A DNA stretch of 64,000 nucleotides from Theileria orientalis strain Shintoku (lineage: Eukaryota > Apicomplexa > Aconoidasida > Piroplasmida > Theileriidae), in assembly GCF_000740895.1 (NCBI RefSeq), contig NC_025260.1, positions 1,964,001 to 2,028,000 on the forward strand, in the 5' to 3' direction. This document shows positions 40,837 through 51,410 of this stretch, piece by piece. Numbering within the stretch: position 1 is the first letter of the stretch; every line of letters begins with the position of its first letter. The notes below the pieces were generated by a model. It saw only the letters and a program-made list of their open reading frames with translations, had not been told where the DNA came from and made no database searches. The position numbers and the translations under genes were made by a program.

Positions 40837-41817
40837 ATGGTAGAGGCCGAGGACGCTACTAGTGATACCAACTTGAAGGATAACAATCACAGTATTAACA
40901 GTAATTACACAAACGCTTACAATAGCAGTGTTAAATCGAGTAACCCTGGCTCTGGAAATCATGACCCCGCATCTCTGCTATCGGAGAACGACTACGAGTC
41001 TAATAAAATTTTTGCAGGTGGCTTGTGCCGCACTACTACTGCGGAGCAGCTGAGGAGCTACTTTGAAAGTTTCGGGAAAGTAACTGAAACCGAGGTCGTT
41101 AAGGACAAGATTACGGGTCGAAGTCGCGGATTTGGGTTCGTCACGTTCGCATCAAACGACTCAGTGCAGCGCGTACTTAGCCAGGAACACACCGTCAATG
41201 ACGTGCAGGTGGAAGTTAAGCTGGCAGTCCGGAAGGAAAAGTCCAAGATCCTGGCGCCTAAGTACGACCAGACCAAGCGCATATTCGTGGGCGGCATCGC
41301 CGAGAACGTCACAGAGTCGTACTTCAAGGACTACTTCGGACGCTACGGGCAAATATCCTCACACAACTTCCTCATGGACAAGAGGACGAACAAGCCCCGT
41401 GGCTACGGCTTCGTCATTTACGAGAACGTCGACGACGCCGAGAAGTCCATAGGCCAGCACCCCTCGCTGGGTAAGTTCTGCGAGGCGAAGTTCGCGCAGC
41501 CCAAGGCGGATGACAAGTTCCAGACTAATTTTCAAAACTTCGACTACTCGGCGTACTACTACGCGCAGGCGAACCTTTTATATTCTCAGTATTTATCTCA
41601 GATGTATAACGGATACGGCTCCGACGCGCTCTCGGCGAAGCATTCGAGTGACCGGCCTAGCGAGGACTCCGGCGGCAGGCGTAGGCGTTCGCGCGGTTCC
41701 AGCTTGGAGTCCAGGGGCGGCCGCTTCGACGACCGCAGGCGCAAAAAATACCGCTCTCGTTCCCCCAGACGCGACCGCAGGTCACGATCCCGGAGCAGAA
41801 GGCGCTACAGGCGCTGA
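40837..41817 (+). CDS. Two-RRM RNA-binding protein (hnRNP A/B/Musashi-like)
   Basis: Single exon, 326 residues. RRM1 (about 56-130): RNP2 KIFAGGLCR and RNP1 RGFGFVTF. RRM2 (about 148-222): RNP2 RIFVGGIAE and RNP1 RGYGFVIY. The close tandem arrangement with a short linker and the TEVVKDKITGRSRGFGFVTF signature is that of hnRNP A/B, Musashi and DAZAP-like proteins, which regulate mRNA splicing, transport or translation. A Tyr/Gln-rich stretch follows (SAYYYAQANLLYSQYLSQMY), then an Arg/Ser-rich tail (about 275-326, RRRSRGSS and RSRSPRRDRRSRSRS), which suggests SR-kinase regulation and a nuclear location. The Arg/Ser tail is unusual for Musashi proteins. The gene ends 223 bp from the convergent RIO1 stop. 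Confidence 0.88.
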   Translation: MVEAEDATSDTNLKDNNHSINSNYTNAYNSSVKSSNPGSGNHDPASLLSENDYESNKIFAGGLCRTTTAEQLRSYFESFGKVTETEVVKDKITGRSRGFGFVTFASNDSVQRVLSQEHTVNDVQVEVKLAVRKEKSKILAPKYDQTKRIFVGGIAENVTESYFKDYFGRYGQISSHNFLMDKRTNKPRGYGFVIYENVDDAEKSIGQHPSLGKFCEAKFAQPKADDKFQTNFQNFDYSAYYYAQANLLYSQYLSQMYNGYGSDALSAKHSSDRPSEDSGGRRRRSRGSSLESRGGRFDDRRRKKYRSRSPRRDRRSRSRSRRRYRR

Positions 41818-42040
41818 CTTAGCCCTTTTTAATTTTTTACCCCTATTCGCTTAGGCTACTCACACATAATTAATCCATAATTTATATCTATTACATCTAC
41901 AGTAAACACAGCAATTACGGACGAGTATATATTATATTTTACGTGCTTTTGTTCCCACAGCACATAGCTCCCACACCACCACCCCAAACGTGCAAATTCT
42001 GCCTCAAACACGTACACATTGCTGATAAAAATACATTAAA

Positions 42041-43924
42041 TCACACATGCTTGTGTTTAAACGACTTTTTAATGTGTTTCGGTATTTTGTGTTTCCTGCG
42101 CTCTCTGTTCATCTCCTTTACCATTTTCTTCCAGTCCTTCGCTGGAATTCCTTCAGGTATTTTTCCGTCAAATCTAACACTTTCCTTTGATCCACTTACG
42201 TCTGCTGAGGAATTTGGTCTCTCTCCACCAAAATCGTCTTCATCATAGCTATCATCACCATCTTCATCATAGCATTCATCAGCATCTTCGCCATCTCTAT
42301 CATTACCATCTTCATCTAATGAATCGGCATCAGCATCAGCTCGGGATTCTTCTGTTTCTACATCTGAATACGCTTCCATTTCATTAACGTCACTTTCTTC
42401 TCCGTCTGTCTTCGTTTCTACCATCTTCTTTCTGGTTATTTTAATTTCTGGTAAACTTTTTTCTCTTTCCAGCCTATCCAATACATCCACTGTCAGTCCT
42501 GAGATGTTAATCAGTTTCAATGAATTCCACGTAGCTTCGTGTGATATAAAGTTCCTAGTTTCGTACTTTTCTGATACGAATATTGAAGGGTTCCTTTCAT
42601 TCAACAGCTTCTCCACGTACCTACACAGCCCGTTGTAGTACCTTCTTTTCTTAATTATCGTCTCCTTCAAGTGTTCAAATTTAGCGTTTTTGGACGTAAA
42701 CACCATCTTATTCACATACCAATCCACTTCTTCTTCTTCTTTCAATTCATTCGTGTTCAACTTTTCAATTTCCATTTCAATTTCCCGGTTTACATTTGCG
42801 TTCATGTCCACTTCCATGTCCATTGTAATGAAATTAAAAAGTTGGTATGACGTCAGCATGTTGAATTTAATTTCTTCATCAACTTCCATTTTCGTAGCCT
42901 TCGCTTCACCAACTCCTACTTCAACAATCTCAGGATCATCAGCCTCTTCACCGTGGCTGTTTCCTTTGTCTCCGTGCGTTTCATTTATTTGTGTGGTATC
43001 TTCCGCTTCATCTTCCTCTTTGTTTTCTCCATCTTTAGGCATGTGATTTGCTATGTGACATTGTATTGTTGTGAAAAATGTGGTTATATTTTCGCAGTCC
43101 CTCTTCAAAAAGTACATGGCGTTGGGGTGATCGTTCTCAACCGCCTGGGACACGTCAATAACTATAACCTTCGAGTCGGTGTATAGCAGGTTATACTCTG
43201 AAAAATCTGCGTGAATTAGCTTCGGCTCCTGGTACAATATTCTCATTATCGATATGACCTGCGCGTATATCGACATCCACTCCTCCAGAGGCAGTGAGCC
43301 CAGGTCCTTCAGTTTAGAGGCCACCAGTCCTTCCGAGTCCTGGACGAGTTCCATTATCAGTATGTGATCCTTCAGTGCGATTGGGGCTGGACAGCACAGT
43401 CCTGATAGTGAGATCCTTCTGAGGTTCCTGAACTCCTTTTCTGCCCACTGGCTAACCATCTTCCTTGGGTTCTTAGTGCCCACGTAGGACCTTCTGAACC
43501 TAAATTCTCCCTCAATGTACCTCGACCTATCTTTAAATATTAGAATCGATGTTTTATACACTTTAATTGCTATTCTGTGCTTCTGAGATAGGAGTGTTCC
43601 TTCTGCTTCGTATACGTTCGCCTCCTTTCCTGTGCTGATAACCCCGTATATAAAATCAAAAATTCCGCGTCCGTGCAATCTTTTGAGTCGCACATACGTC
43701 CTTTTATCCAAAACCTGCTGTACAGTAACCCTTTTATCCTTGGTTAGGCCCTTTTCAATGTTATTCTTCTTATATATTATGCTATTCCTAGCTAACCTGG
43801 ATTCATCGTTAGGAGCCTTTTTGAAGAATAATACACTACTTGTATTTTCTTCGGTTTCAGTACCTGATTCGGGTTCTGGTTCATGTTCAGATTCTGAAAA
43901 AACAATGGAATCTGTATAACTCAT
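42041..43924 (-). CDS. RIO1: RIO1-family atypical protein kinase
   Basis: Kinase/ATPase for final maturation of the 40S ribosomal subunit. Single exon, 627 residues. N-terminal acidic stretch, then the RIO domain: P-loop STGKEANVY (about 97-105), IAIKVYKTS with the ATP-binding Lys, FKDRSRYIEGEFRFRRSY (the RIO1 flexible loop), catalytic loop LIHADFSEYNLLY (about 235-247), metal-binding VIDVSQAVE, and HPNAMYFLKRDCENITTFF, a RIO1 hallmark. An extra, very acidic Glu/Asp-rich insert follows, then a basic end (KMVKEMNRERRKHKIPKHIK) like other RIO1 proteins. RIO2 is excluded because it has a winged-helix N-terminus. Head-to-head with CK2 beta (436 bp), whose catalytic partner is known to phosphorylate RIO1 in yeast. 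Confidence 0.93.
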   Translation of the reverse strand: MSYTDSIVFSESEHEPEPESGTETEENTSSVLFFKKAPNDESRLARNSIIYKKNNIEKGLTKDKRVTVQQVLDKRTYVRLKRLHGRGIFDFIYGVISTGKEANVYEAEGTLLSQKHRIAIKVYKTSILIFKDRSRYIEGEFRFRRSYVGTKNPRKMVSQWAEKEFRNLRRISLSGLCCPAPIALKDHILIMELVQDSEGLVASKLKDLGSLPLEEWMSIYAQVISIMRILYQEPKLIHADFSEYNLLYTDSKVIVIDVSQAVENDHPNAMYFLKRDCENITTFFTTIQCHIANHMPKDGENKEEDEAEDTTQINETHGDKGNSHGEEADDPEIVEVGVGEAKATKMEVDEEIKFNMLTSYQLFNFITMDMEVDMNANVNREIEMEIEKLNTNELKEEEEVDWYVNKMVFTSKNAKFEHLKETIIKKRRYYNGLCRYVEKLLNERNPSIFVSEKYETRNFISHEATWNSLKLINISGLTVDVLDRLEREKSLPEIKITRKKMVETKTDGEESDVNEMEAYSDVETEESRADADADSLDEDGNDRDGEDADECYDEDGDDSYDEDDFGGERPNSSADVSGSKESVRFDGKIPEGIPAKDWKKMVKEMNRERRKHKIPKHIKKSFKHKHV

Positions 43925-44360
43925 TCCTCCACCAAAAAAGGCACAATAAGAGTATTTTGTGCTATATTTACAATCAATCTAAGTATAACATATAAACAAT
44001 TATAGATATGAAAAATATAAACCATAAACATATATAAAGGAATTTTTGGGTGGCATCACAAAAAAATGATAGTGGTGGTCCAATAATGAGTGAATGGCCA
44101 GTAATATACTTTTTAAACACAATTCATCTTATTTTTTAACAAGTTTTAATTTATATTTGTCTCATTCTGAGCAAATTATTTTTGTTTTGAGATTCTTATT
44201 AGAGTTTCAATTAAATTATAATTTATGTTGTCAGAAAATTCACAATCATACATTTATCTTGTTTAAAAATAATAAATATACATAGAAACCGCCATTAAAA
44301 TATCATTTAATAACTTATATACACATTTAACCACATGTAAAAGGATTTATATAAAGAAAC

Positions 44361-45362
44361 ATGTTTGGAGCGAACATATTGAACCAGAAGAACAGAAGCC
44401 AGGATGCGGAAATATCGGAAAATAGATCTGAGTCGAGCGATGACCAGCAGAGCGAGGTACAGTGACATAAATCTCTTATTAAACCAATAATTTACGCAGA
44501 TGACCTGGATTGAATGGTACTGTAGCCTTAAAGGGAACCAGTATTACATACAAATCGACGAGTCGTTTATAAGAGATGAGTTTAACCTAGTGGGTAAGTC
44601 TAGTAAGTTAATAAAGAACGTTAGGACTTCAGTACCAAGTATCATACTACAACAACGCGCTTCAGCTGATACTGGACAACTACGATAATGAGTTCTATGA
44701 CGACGATAACGAGTACGAAAGCGGCTCGGACAAGGGTAAACAGCATCTGATCAACAGTTCAGCGCAACTGTTGTACGGATTGATACATAGCAGATTTATA
44801 ATAACAACGAAGGGGATGCAGCTGATGATGGAAAAGTACAAGGAGAAGGTGTTTGGGTTCTGCCCAAACTTCAGCTGTGAAAACGCAACAGTGCTCCCAA
44901 TAGGATTGGTAGATACACCAGCACATCATACGGCAAAAATATTCTGCCCATCGTGCAACGTAGGAATGTTATAACAGCATCTATTAGATAGTTACAAGTA
45001 CCCGTAGATAACAGCCAATATAACTAAAGTTGGCAGAAATAATAGCATTTAGCTTTAATAAGTTAATTTACATACACATTAATGTTATTAGGAAACGTAT
45101 CATCCTCCCAAAACGAGTAGACTTGGCCTGATAGATGGAGCGTACTTTGGAACAACGTTCGCACATTTATTTCTAATGGTCAACGAGGCAGTGGTAGGTG
45201 CTAAGATGAAATAAAACGGAGTAGATACCTAGAGGACCATCATACTACTACGTTCCCAAGGTGTACGGATATAGAATAAGCCCCTACGTTAAGAAGAATT
45301 CAAAGTACGTGCACAGAGTTATAATATTAATTTGCAGCTCAACTGAACTTTACGAATCGTAA
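44361..45362 (+). CDS. CKB: Casein kinase II regulatory subunit beta
   Basis: Regulatory dimer-forming subunit of CK2. Six exons: 44361-44456, 44500-44593, 44625-44959, 45092-45193, 45225-45304 and 45338-45362; 243 residues. Seen: WIEWYCSLKGNQYYIQIDES, the family's signature N-terminal stretch; YNNALQLILD; an acidic loop (FYDDDNEYESGSD); LYGLIHSRFIITTKG; the zinc ribbon CPNFSCENATVLPIGLVDTP with the second pair CPSC; and DGAYFGTTFAHLFLMV then YYYVPKVYGYRISPYV. The reading requires the acceptor at 45223-45224 (IPRGPSYYY) rather than the later AG sites, which break the frame. The C-terminus is short (NSNSTELYES). Its stop lies 2 nt from the stop of the convergent gene. Confidence 0.94.
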
Positions 45363-45364
45363 CT

Positions 45365-46720
45365 TCATTTTAAATTAAAGAGTATCGAACTTAGTAATTT
45401 TTTACCTTCTATATCTACATCCTCAAAGTAGCTGTTTATAGTCCTAATAATGGCGTCGGCGGGAATTGACTCCAAGTCTATCTTGTCGGAACCGCTCCCA
45501 GGTTTAGATTCATTACCAGGTTTGGTTTCCTCTACAGGCTTTGATTCTTCAACTTTTTTCGTTTCTTCTGCTGGTTTAGATTCTTCAACTTTCTTTGTTT
45601 CTTCTGCTGGTTTAGATTCTTCACTAGGTTTAGATTCTTTGGAAGGTTTAGATTCCTCTGCAGGTTTAGATTCTTCAACTTTCTTTGTTTCTGCTGGCTT
45701 GGTTTCATCCGCTGACTTAGATTCCTTGTTTTCAGTGGAAACAGCAGGAGTGCCGGTATTAGAAGCAGCTTCTTTATTGTCATTTTCAGTTTTCACACCA
45801 TCTTTGCTGGCATCCTGTTTCGGCTGATCACTAGTACTGGCATCAGCAGTCTTGTTTTCAGCCGTAGCAGTTTCACTTGTGCTTTTAGCAGTGGTATTTT
45901 GTTCTTTCACATCGCCAGGCTGTGCAGTGGAAGCAGGCTGTTCATTGGCTTTGACATTAAAATTTATAGTGAATTCACTCTTGAGCCTTTTAAAAACGTC
46001 AACGAAAGACTCCATTCCACTAGAAACAAACTTGGGGACCTCCTCCTTAGCAAGCTTTAATCTAGAGTTTATCTCAGCAACTTTGTCATTACTCACAAGA
46101 GATTCCGAAAGTTCTAAAAAAGATGTAAAGTGAATTCAAAAACCTTTGTAATTTATGCTTATTGTAGCCTTGATGTTCTCAAGCTTCTCAATAACGGAGT
46201 CAGAAGCCTTTTGGAACCTAGAAAACAGTGAATCAGCAGAAACATACTTGACAGAGTAGCTCTCATCAATTCCCTCCTTGATGGCGGAAAAGTTGTTCTT
46301 TAGAGCCTCCTCAAAATGGGAAAAGTGAAAATCAATATTGTCCTTGACATCCTGAATTTCCAGCTTGATCTGAAGAATAATGAGGTTATGCGCTTGAGTC
46401 GTTAAATAATGGCCATACGTCCTTGACATCGGATGGGTTTGCTATTTTGCAGGATGTGCAAGTGGGCCATCCAGTCAGAGTTGTTTGCAAGAGCGAGTGT
46501 CCTATATTATGTAATCTTGATGTTATTTTTGTGGAATTAAATATTTATATTTAAATCTACATGGATTTATATATGTAATTATTTAAGTATGTATTAATAA
46601 TGGTAAAAAAGTTGTACTTAGCATGTTAATTGAAACACCAGAAGAAGGGAATACGAACAAGCTAACGAGTAATACTAACAATTTCATGTTATTTATTGAA
46701 ATATATGAATTCATTGGCAT
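45365..46720 (-). CDS. Secreted Lys/Glu/Pro-repeat protein
   Basis: Not recognised. Four exons on the minus strand. Exon 1 starts MPMNSYISINNMKLLVLLVS; either this ATG or the one at 46687-46685 gives a clear signal peptide (KLLVLLVSLFVFPSSG). Exon 2 reads HSLLQTTLTGWPTCTSCKIA. Exon 3 is helical (NIDFHFSHFEEALKNNFSAI). The last exon (to 46096) begins helical, then passes through a Thr/Ala-rich stretch into degenerate KPAEETKKVEES repeats (about ten units) and a short folded end (IDLESIPADAIIRTINSYF). Secreted, highly charged repeat proteins are frequent among Theileria antigens and exported proteins, but no FAINT domain or GPI signal is visible. Function unknown. Confidence 0.75.
45510..45720 (-). 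repeat. Degenerate 12-36 bp repeats coding KPAEETKKVEES
   Basis: Imperfect tandem units built on GGTTTAGATTCTTCAACTTT (plus-strand view), coding ES-KPAEE and ES-KPAEETKKVE in alternation. Copies are well conserved at the DNA level but differ in length, as expected from slippage. Confidence 0.8.
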
Positions 46721-47255
46721 TTTATATACTATGAGAGTGTATACATCCGTTAAAACACTTAGATTATAACATTAAATCAAATGTGTAAGTAGATGTACGA
46801 GTGTGTAGAGGAAAATAAAATTAAATAAAAAGAGAACAAAAGTAACAAAAGGATCGTTGAAGATTAATTAAATGTAAAACGAACAATATCTAATAAATAA
46901 AATGGATCCGTGAATCAATATATAATAGAAGGTTATCAATGAATCAATATAAAGTTAAAGATAGACACATTCTGTGAAAACAGGACTAAACTCAAAGGAA
47001 GGCAAATCAAATATATATAAACATATATGAATAAATGTAAAATGCTATTTAAAGTAAGAAATAAAACGAATAATACTAAATATAACCGATACCTCATAAC
47101 CTAATATGAATAAGTCAATTTATCAGAGTAAGAACAGAATCGCATTCCAGAGGATAGAATCAAATTACATTTAGCTTATGTAAGATAATGTATTTAAAAT
47201 TTGTAATATATAACCAAGGAATACACATAATCGGTTATGTGTTGACTCGAACATT
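46721..47255. promoter_or_regulatory. Divergent promoter region
   Basis: About 535 bp, A+T-rich, between the start of the secreted repeat protein (minus) and the start of the RecA-like gene (plus). No coding frame or recognisable motif. Confidence 0.4.
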
Positions 47256-48263
47256 ATGTGCGATGAATTTGAAGAATCCTCCCAAATACCAATAAATTTG
47301 ACAATCGGTGCCTTGTACAATAACAATAATTATAATATTTTGAATAAATTACAGGAACTGTGTGCAAGAGGTACACACAAACTGTCGATAGACGTAAAAG
47401 GATTAAGTAATAATTCAAACTTTGAGTTTAAGTTTAAGAACTGTTTTGAATCATTACAAATAGAAAACACACACGCTAGGAAGAGTGGTAAACGTGATAA
47501 ATATAACTTCGTTGAAGTATTCTTTAAGTTTGTAAAGAGATCGTTAGGAATAGCTCAGATAGTAGGATCGAGTGGATCAGGGAAAACGGCAATTTGTTTA
47601 AAAATAGCACAAAACATAAGAGGAACAGTACTGTATTTGGATATTAGTGGATCATTTGACGCGAGAAGGGGGCCGCCTAGCAAGAGTTTCATACCACTGC
47701 GTCTATACACGCTGGAGGAGTTAACACTGTTTTTGAACGATTTTGAAAGGAGACTTAGCCAAAATAAGCCACTGTGCGATATTTTAGACCTGAGCGCAAG
47801 CACAGTTGAAATGCTTATTATAGATTCACTCTGGTGTGTAGATCAACTGGATAAGTTCCACAGACAGGAATATTTATTTAATTTGTCAGTGATACTGAGA
47901 AAGATATCCTGGAAGTATAACATAAGCGTAATAGTGTGCATAAATCAGACACACAAGTTCAGTAAGTTGACGAAGAAATTTGAATATTTTAAAACAAATT
48001 TTAGTAAAGATGAAGATAGCAGAGTCGCTGGAAGCAACATCCACTTAGAAAAAAGGAAAAACGTATATAATAAATGGAATTCGAACTGTTACGTAAAGTT
48101 TATATTAAACTATAAGAATCTGAGTCATAGCATAAACCAGTTGAACAAAGATAAAGAATACGTGCCATTAGTATACAGGATTATGCAAATAAACACGGGC
48201 GCAGTAAATAATATATTTAAGTTTTCAATAAAGGACGATGAAATACTGTTAGAAGATATGTAG
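47256..48263 (+). CDS. Divergent RecA/RAD51-like ATPase
   Basis: Single exon, 335 residues. Walker A GSSGSGKT at residues 104-111, preceded by IAQIVG as in RAD51/DMC1 paralogues (ITEIxGxxGSGKT), and Walker B VEMLIIDSLW near 183-192. VLYLDISGSFDARR after the P-loop fits the strand with an invariant aromatic/acidic pattern of the RecA core (YIDTExxF). SVILRKISWKYNISVIVCIN fits the later RecA strand (L..LA..xxxxVVxTNQ). The N-terminal helix-hairpin-helix domain of RAD51 is missing. So it is probably a RAD51 paralogue (RAD51B/C/D, XRCC2 or XRCC3 type) used in homologous recombination, but I cannot say which. The A+T-rich exon and many Asn are typical of less conserved genes here. It lies 105 bp before RAD17 on the same strand. 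Confidence 0.75.
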   Translation: MCDEFEESSQIPINLTIGALYNNNNYNILNKLQELCARGTHKLSIDVKGLSNNSNFEFKFKNCFESLQIENTHARKSGKRDKYNFVEVFFKFVKRSLGIAQIVGSSGSGKTAICLKIAQNIRGTVLYLDISGSFDARRGPPSKSFIPLRLYTLEELTLFLNDFERRLSQNKPLCDILDLSASTVEMLIIDSLWCVDQLDKFHRQEYLFNLSVILRKISWKYNISVIVCINQTHKFSKLTKKFEYFKTNFSKDEDSRVAGSNIHLEKRKNVYNKWNSNCYVKFILNYKNLSHSINQLNKDKEYVPLVYRIMQINTGAVNNIFKFSIKDDEILLEDM

Positions 48264-48368
48264 CAGTGGAGTCACTAATGTAATTTTTATAACGGTAAAG
48301 GCACTGTAGTTATATGTTAAAAGGTAAATCAAAATCAACAGAAGATAAAGATTTTATAAGTAAAGATA

Positions 48369-50871
48369 ATGGATTTATCAACACTGAGGCAATCAGCACC
48401 AGTGGTAGAGAGAACGAGTGACGATAGTTCGTTCTTACACCCAGATCAGTTGCCGTGGAAGTTTATAGAAATAGACACTTTCAAAAAGTTTCTGATAGCC
48501 ACGAAGAGGAGATCAGGAAGGAAAAGATCAGGTGAGGGCATGGAGACAATAAAATTACTTTTTAGACGTGAGGAACCTGTGCATAATTAAGGGGCAGACA
48601 GGGAGCGGGAAGGTGACGACAGTGAAGAGGCTGTGCAGAGATATGAACATCAAGGTGGTGGAGTACGACCAGTTTAACACGCCTTTTAACAAGGAACATG
48701 ATTACGAAAACAGCATAGATAACCTGATAAGGTTCCTGCAAGGCTCCCTCTCAAGAAGCACGCTCAAAAGCACGAAGGTTAATCCAATAGTGGCAGAGGC
48801 AGTGTCAGTAGGAGGAAGGAGTCTGAAGAGAATAAAGTCGTCACACGATGAGTACGGGAGGGTGTCCCAGAACAGATACGGAAGCAAGGAGACTTCGGAT
48901 GACAGCGAGGAGGGGCAGCTGGCGCTGATATACGACCTCCCGAGGGCGCTGCTAACCTGCAAGTACGCAGCACTGTACCCGATACAGAACATACTGAACG
49001 CAGTGTTGAACTCAGACAGCATTTACCCGCTGGTGATAGTGACGCTGGACACGAAGGAGGACAGCACGATCCTGAGGAGAGTCCTGCCGTCGAACTACGC
49101 GAAGGACCCGAGGTGCCTGGTGCTGACGCTGAAGGAGATCACGAAGACGAAGGTATTCTCACTCCTGAAGGTGAAGAAGAGCAGCTTGGTGAACCACATC
49201 GTCGACATCTCGTCGGGAGACATACGCTACATACTGAACAACCTGAAGTTCTACAATATCGGCGGGGAGCAGGGAAAGGAGGAAATATACGAGCACATGG
49301 TCGAAAGAAACAACCTGAACAACTTTAGTCTCCTAGGGAAGATACTGTTCAACAAAAGGGTGCCAATAAAGGTCCTGGGAAGTACAAACGCTGGAAATAC
49401 AGACAGCCCTAGTACTAACAGTAGCATAGGCGTTAATAGTGGCAGTACCAATAACAGTGGCAATAGAGGTAGCGGTAGCACTACTACTACCAATAGTGGT
49501 ACTAACAGTAACATTAACTCTACCACTAACAATAACATTAACGCTAACAATAGCAGCAACACGAGTGCCAGTGATGACAAAGGGAGAACGAGCGCCGTAG
49601 AGCCGAAAACTAGTGATAGTACGCCCACGGGAGGCAGTTACATTAAGATGTGGACGGGGAGTGGAAGTAGTCAGTGGTTCCATACAAGTGGTAGCCTGAG
49701 TCCAGCCTCGAGTGTGGGACGTAGCGTGAGTCCCAGCGGTGCCAGCAGCAAAATGTACAGTCCGAGTAACACTGCGAGTAACCTAGTGAGTCCAAGTAAC
49801 ACAATCGCAGGAGCGCCGAGTCCAGCCACAGGGACGAGCAGCAGCATAAACAGCCCAGGTGGCGGCGCCCCAAAAGTTAACTATAACGACCTGATTCGCT
49901 ATTTAAAGTATAACAGGTGTTTCAGCATGTGCAGACCAGTGAGAAATAGGCCAGCTGGAGAAAAGGAGGAGAGTAAAGGAACACAGTCGTCAGGGAGCAG
50001 CCAGGAAAAGGAACTCGGCACGCAGGAAAAACTTAAGAGGTCAGTAAATAAAGTGCCCATAGGAGTCAAGCTGGACGGAATAACGGAAGAATATGACGCT
50101 AAAAGACCACTGTCGTACACGAAATGGCCAAAAATAGTGCCGGAAGAAGACGCGCCAGGATTCAGACTGACGGCATCGAGAATGCTGCCCAAGTTGACGA
50201 GGCCAGTGCTGCGGTACAGACCAGAGGAGCTGGTGGAGTCGATCAAGTCGGACCCAAACTACTTCTCAAACTGCCTGTTCGACAACTACTCGGACCTGTT
50301 CGGAAGCATGGACGACTGCTGCGCACTCACGAGGCACTTCACGTCGGCGGACGTCTTCAACGCCTCGAACAAGTATATGCAGGACCAGGAGGCAGTGAAG
50401 CACTACCTGTCAATATGCATCAGAGCGGCGGCAGACAGCAACATCCACGGATTCGACCTGAACAGAAGAGGCTTCCACCACTTCATCCCGCACTCGAACT
50501 ACAGAGTGAAGATGGACCACATCAAGGGGCTCGTCCAGGAGTTCAAGCTTGAGGCGTCGAGACACCAAGCGGTGCCATACACGCAGGAGTCGCTGCTGCT
50601 CGAAATCATCCCGGTGCTCTCAATGGTGACGGCAGAAGAGGAGGCGCTCACGGAGGTCTTCAGCCAGACTCAGAGCCAGCCAGCGACGACGGACGAGGAG
50701 TACGACATCCTCGACGTTATGGAGCAGGTGGAAATGATGCTGGAGAAGGGAGAGACGAGGAGCCAGAGCACGGAAACGCGAGGATTCAAGCAGTCGACCA
50801 TATTCACGGCGAAGTTGAACCAGATCGTCCAGGAAGTGAGCAAGTATTACGCAGGAAGAGTGTCGCAGTAG
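48369..50871 (+). CDS. RAD17: RAD17-like checkpoint clamp loader
   Basis: AAA+ ATPase that, with RFC2-5, loads the 9-1-1 clamp at damaged DNA. Two exons (48369-48531 and 48566-50871), about 821 residues. Seen: PWKFIEIDTFKKFLIATKR (the RAD17 N-terminal box), the P-loop IIKGQTGSGKVTTVKRLC, EYDQFNTPF in place of the INP segment, and LLTCKYAALYPIQNILNAVL. In place of the usual GK(T/S), the codon at 48613-48615 gives GK followed by Val. A long Asn/Ser/Thr/Gly-rich insert (about residues 270-450) interrupts the protein; the following part (PVLRYRPEELVESIKSDPNY, YSDLFGSMDDCCALTRHFTS) is conserved-looking. The family call rests on overall order; RFC1 or another clamp-loader relative is the main alternative. 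Confidence 0.8.
49380..49870 (+). repeat. Asn/Ser/Thr/Gly low-complexity insert in RAD17
   Basis: About 490 bp of AAC/AGT/ACT-rich codons, coding runs such as NSNINSTTNNNINANNSSN and then SPS-rich SPSNTASNLVSPSNTIAG. Such inserts are typical of A+T-rich apicomplexan genes and are probably disordered loops. Confidence 0.8.
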
Positions 50872-51410
50872 GAACCGAGAAATGCCGAGGGGAGGGCGCA
50901 GGCCAGGAGGGGTGGGCGCTATGGGAAAAAGAACCCGAAATCTACTAAAAAATAACAAATTGCAAACACATCTATACAATCGCATCAATGTGTAAGAACA
51001 AGGACCTGTTTTTGTAAAGAAAAAAATAATTTTAAACGTGTAAGAATAGGAATCCTGTACAAAAAAGGAAAATAAAAAAAAACATACTCTGAATCGTGCA
51101 CAGTAAACCCAGAAATGAACAAAAATGAATGTAATATAATAAAACCATGTATATAATTGAGTATGACGGAGCAAACCCACCGACACCTAGGGATACTGCC
51201 CCCATACCATGACGAAATGTTGACACGACTAAAATTAGAAATTATTCTAAAAAGTTTGAAGCAGTTGTGACAAACCAACGTTTTGAAAACATAGGAATTT
51301 GTACAATAATCGACAACCAAAATAGAGGCTCTCGAGGGTAGGAAGTTACGAATCTACAGCTGCATCTATCAAACATGAAATAAACATAATACTGTGTGTC
51401 TTGTGATAAA
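50872..51410. other. Intergenic region between RAD17 and eIF5A
   Basis: About 540 bp, A+T-rich with A runs after 51000. It holds the 3' UTR of RAD17 and the promoter of eIF5A. No coding frame on the plus strand; minus ORFs (50985-51320) have no recognisable features. Confidence 0.45.
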
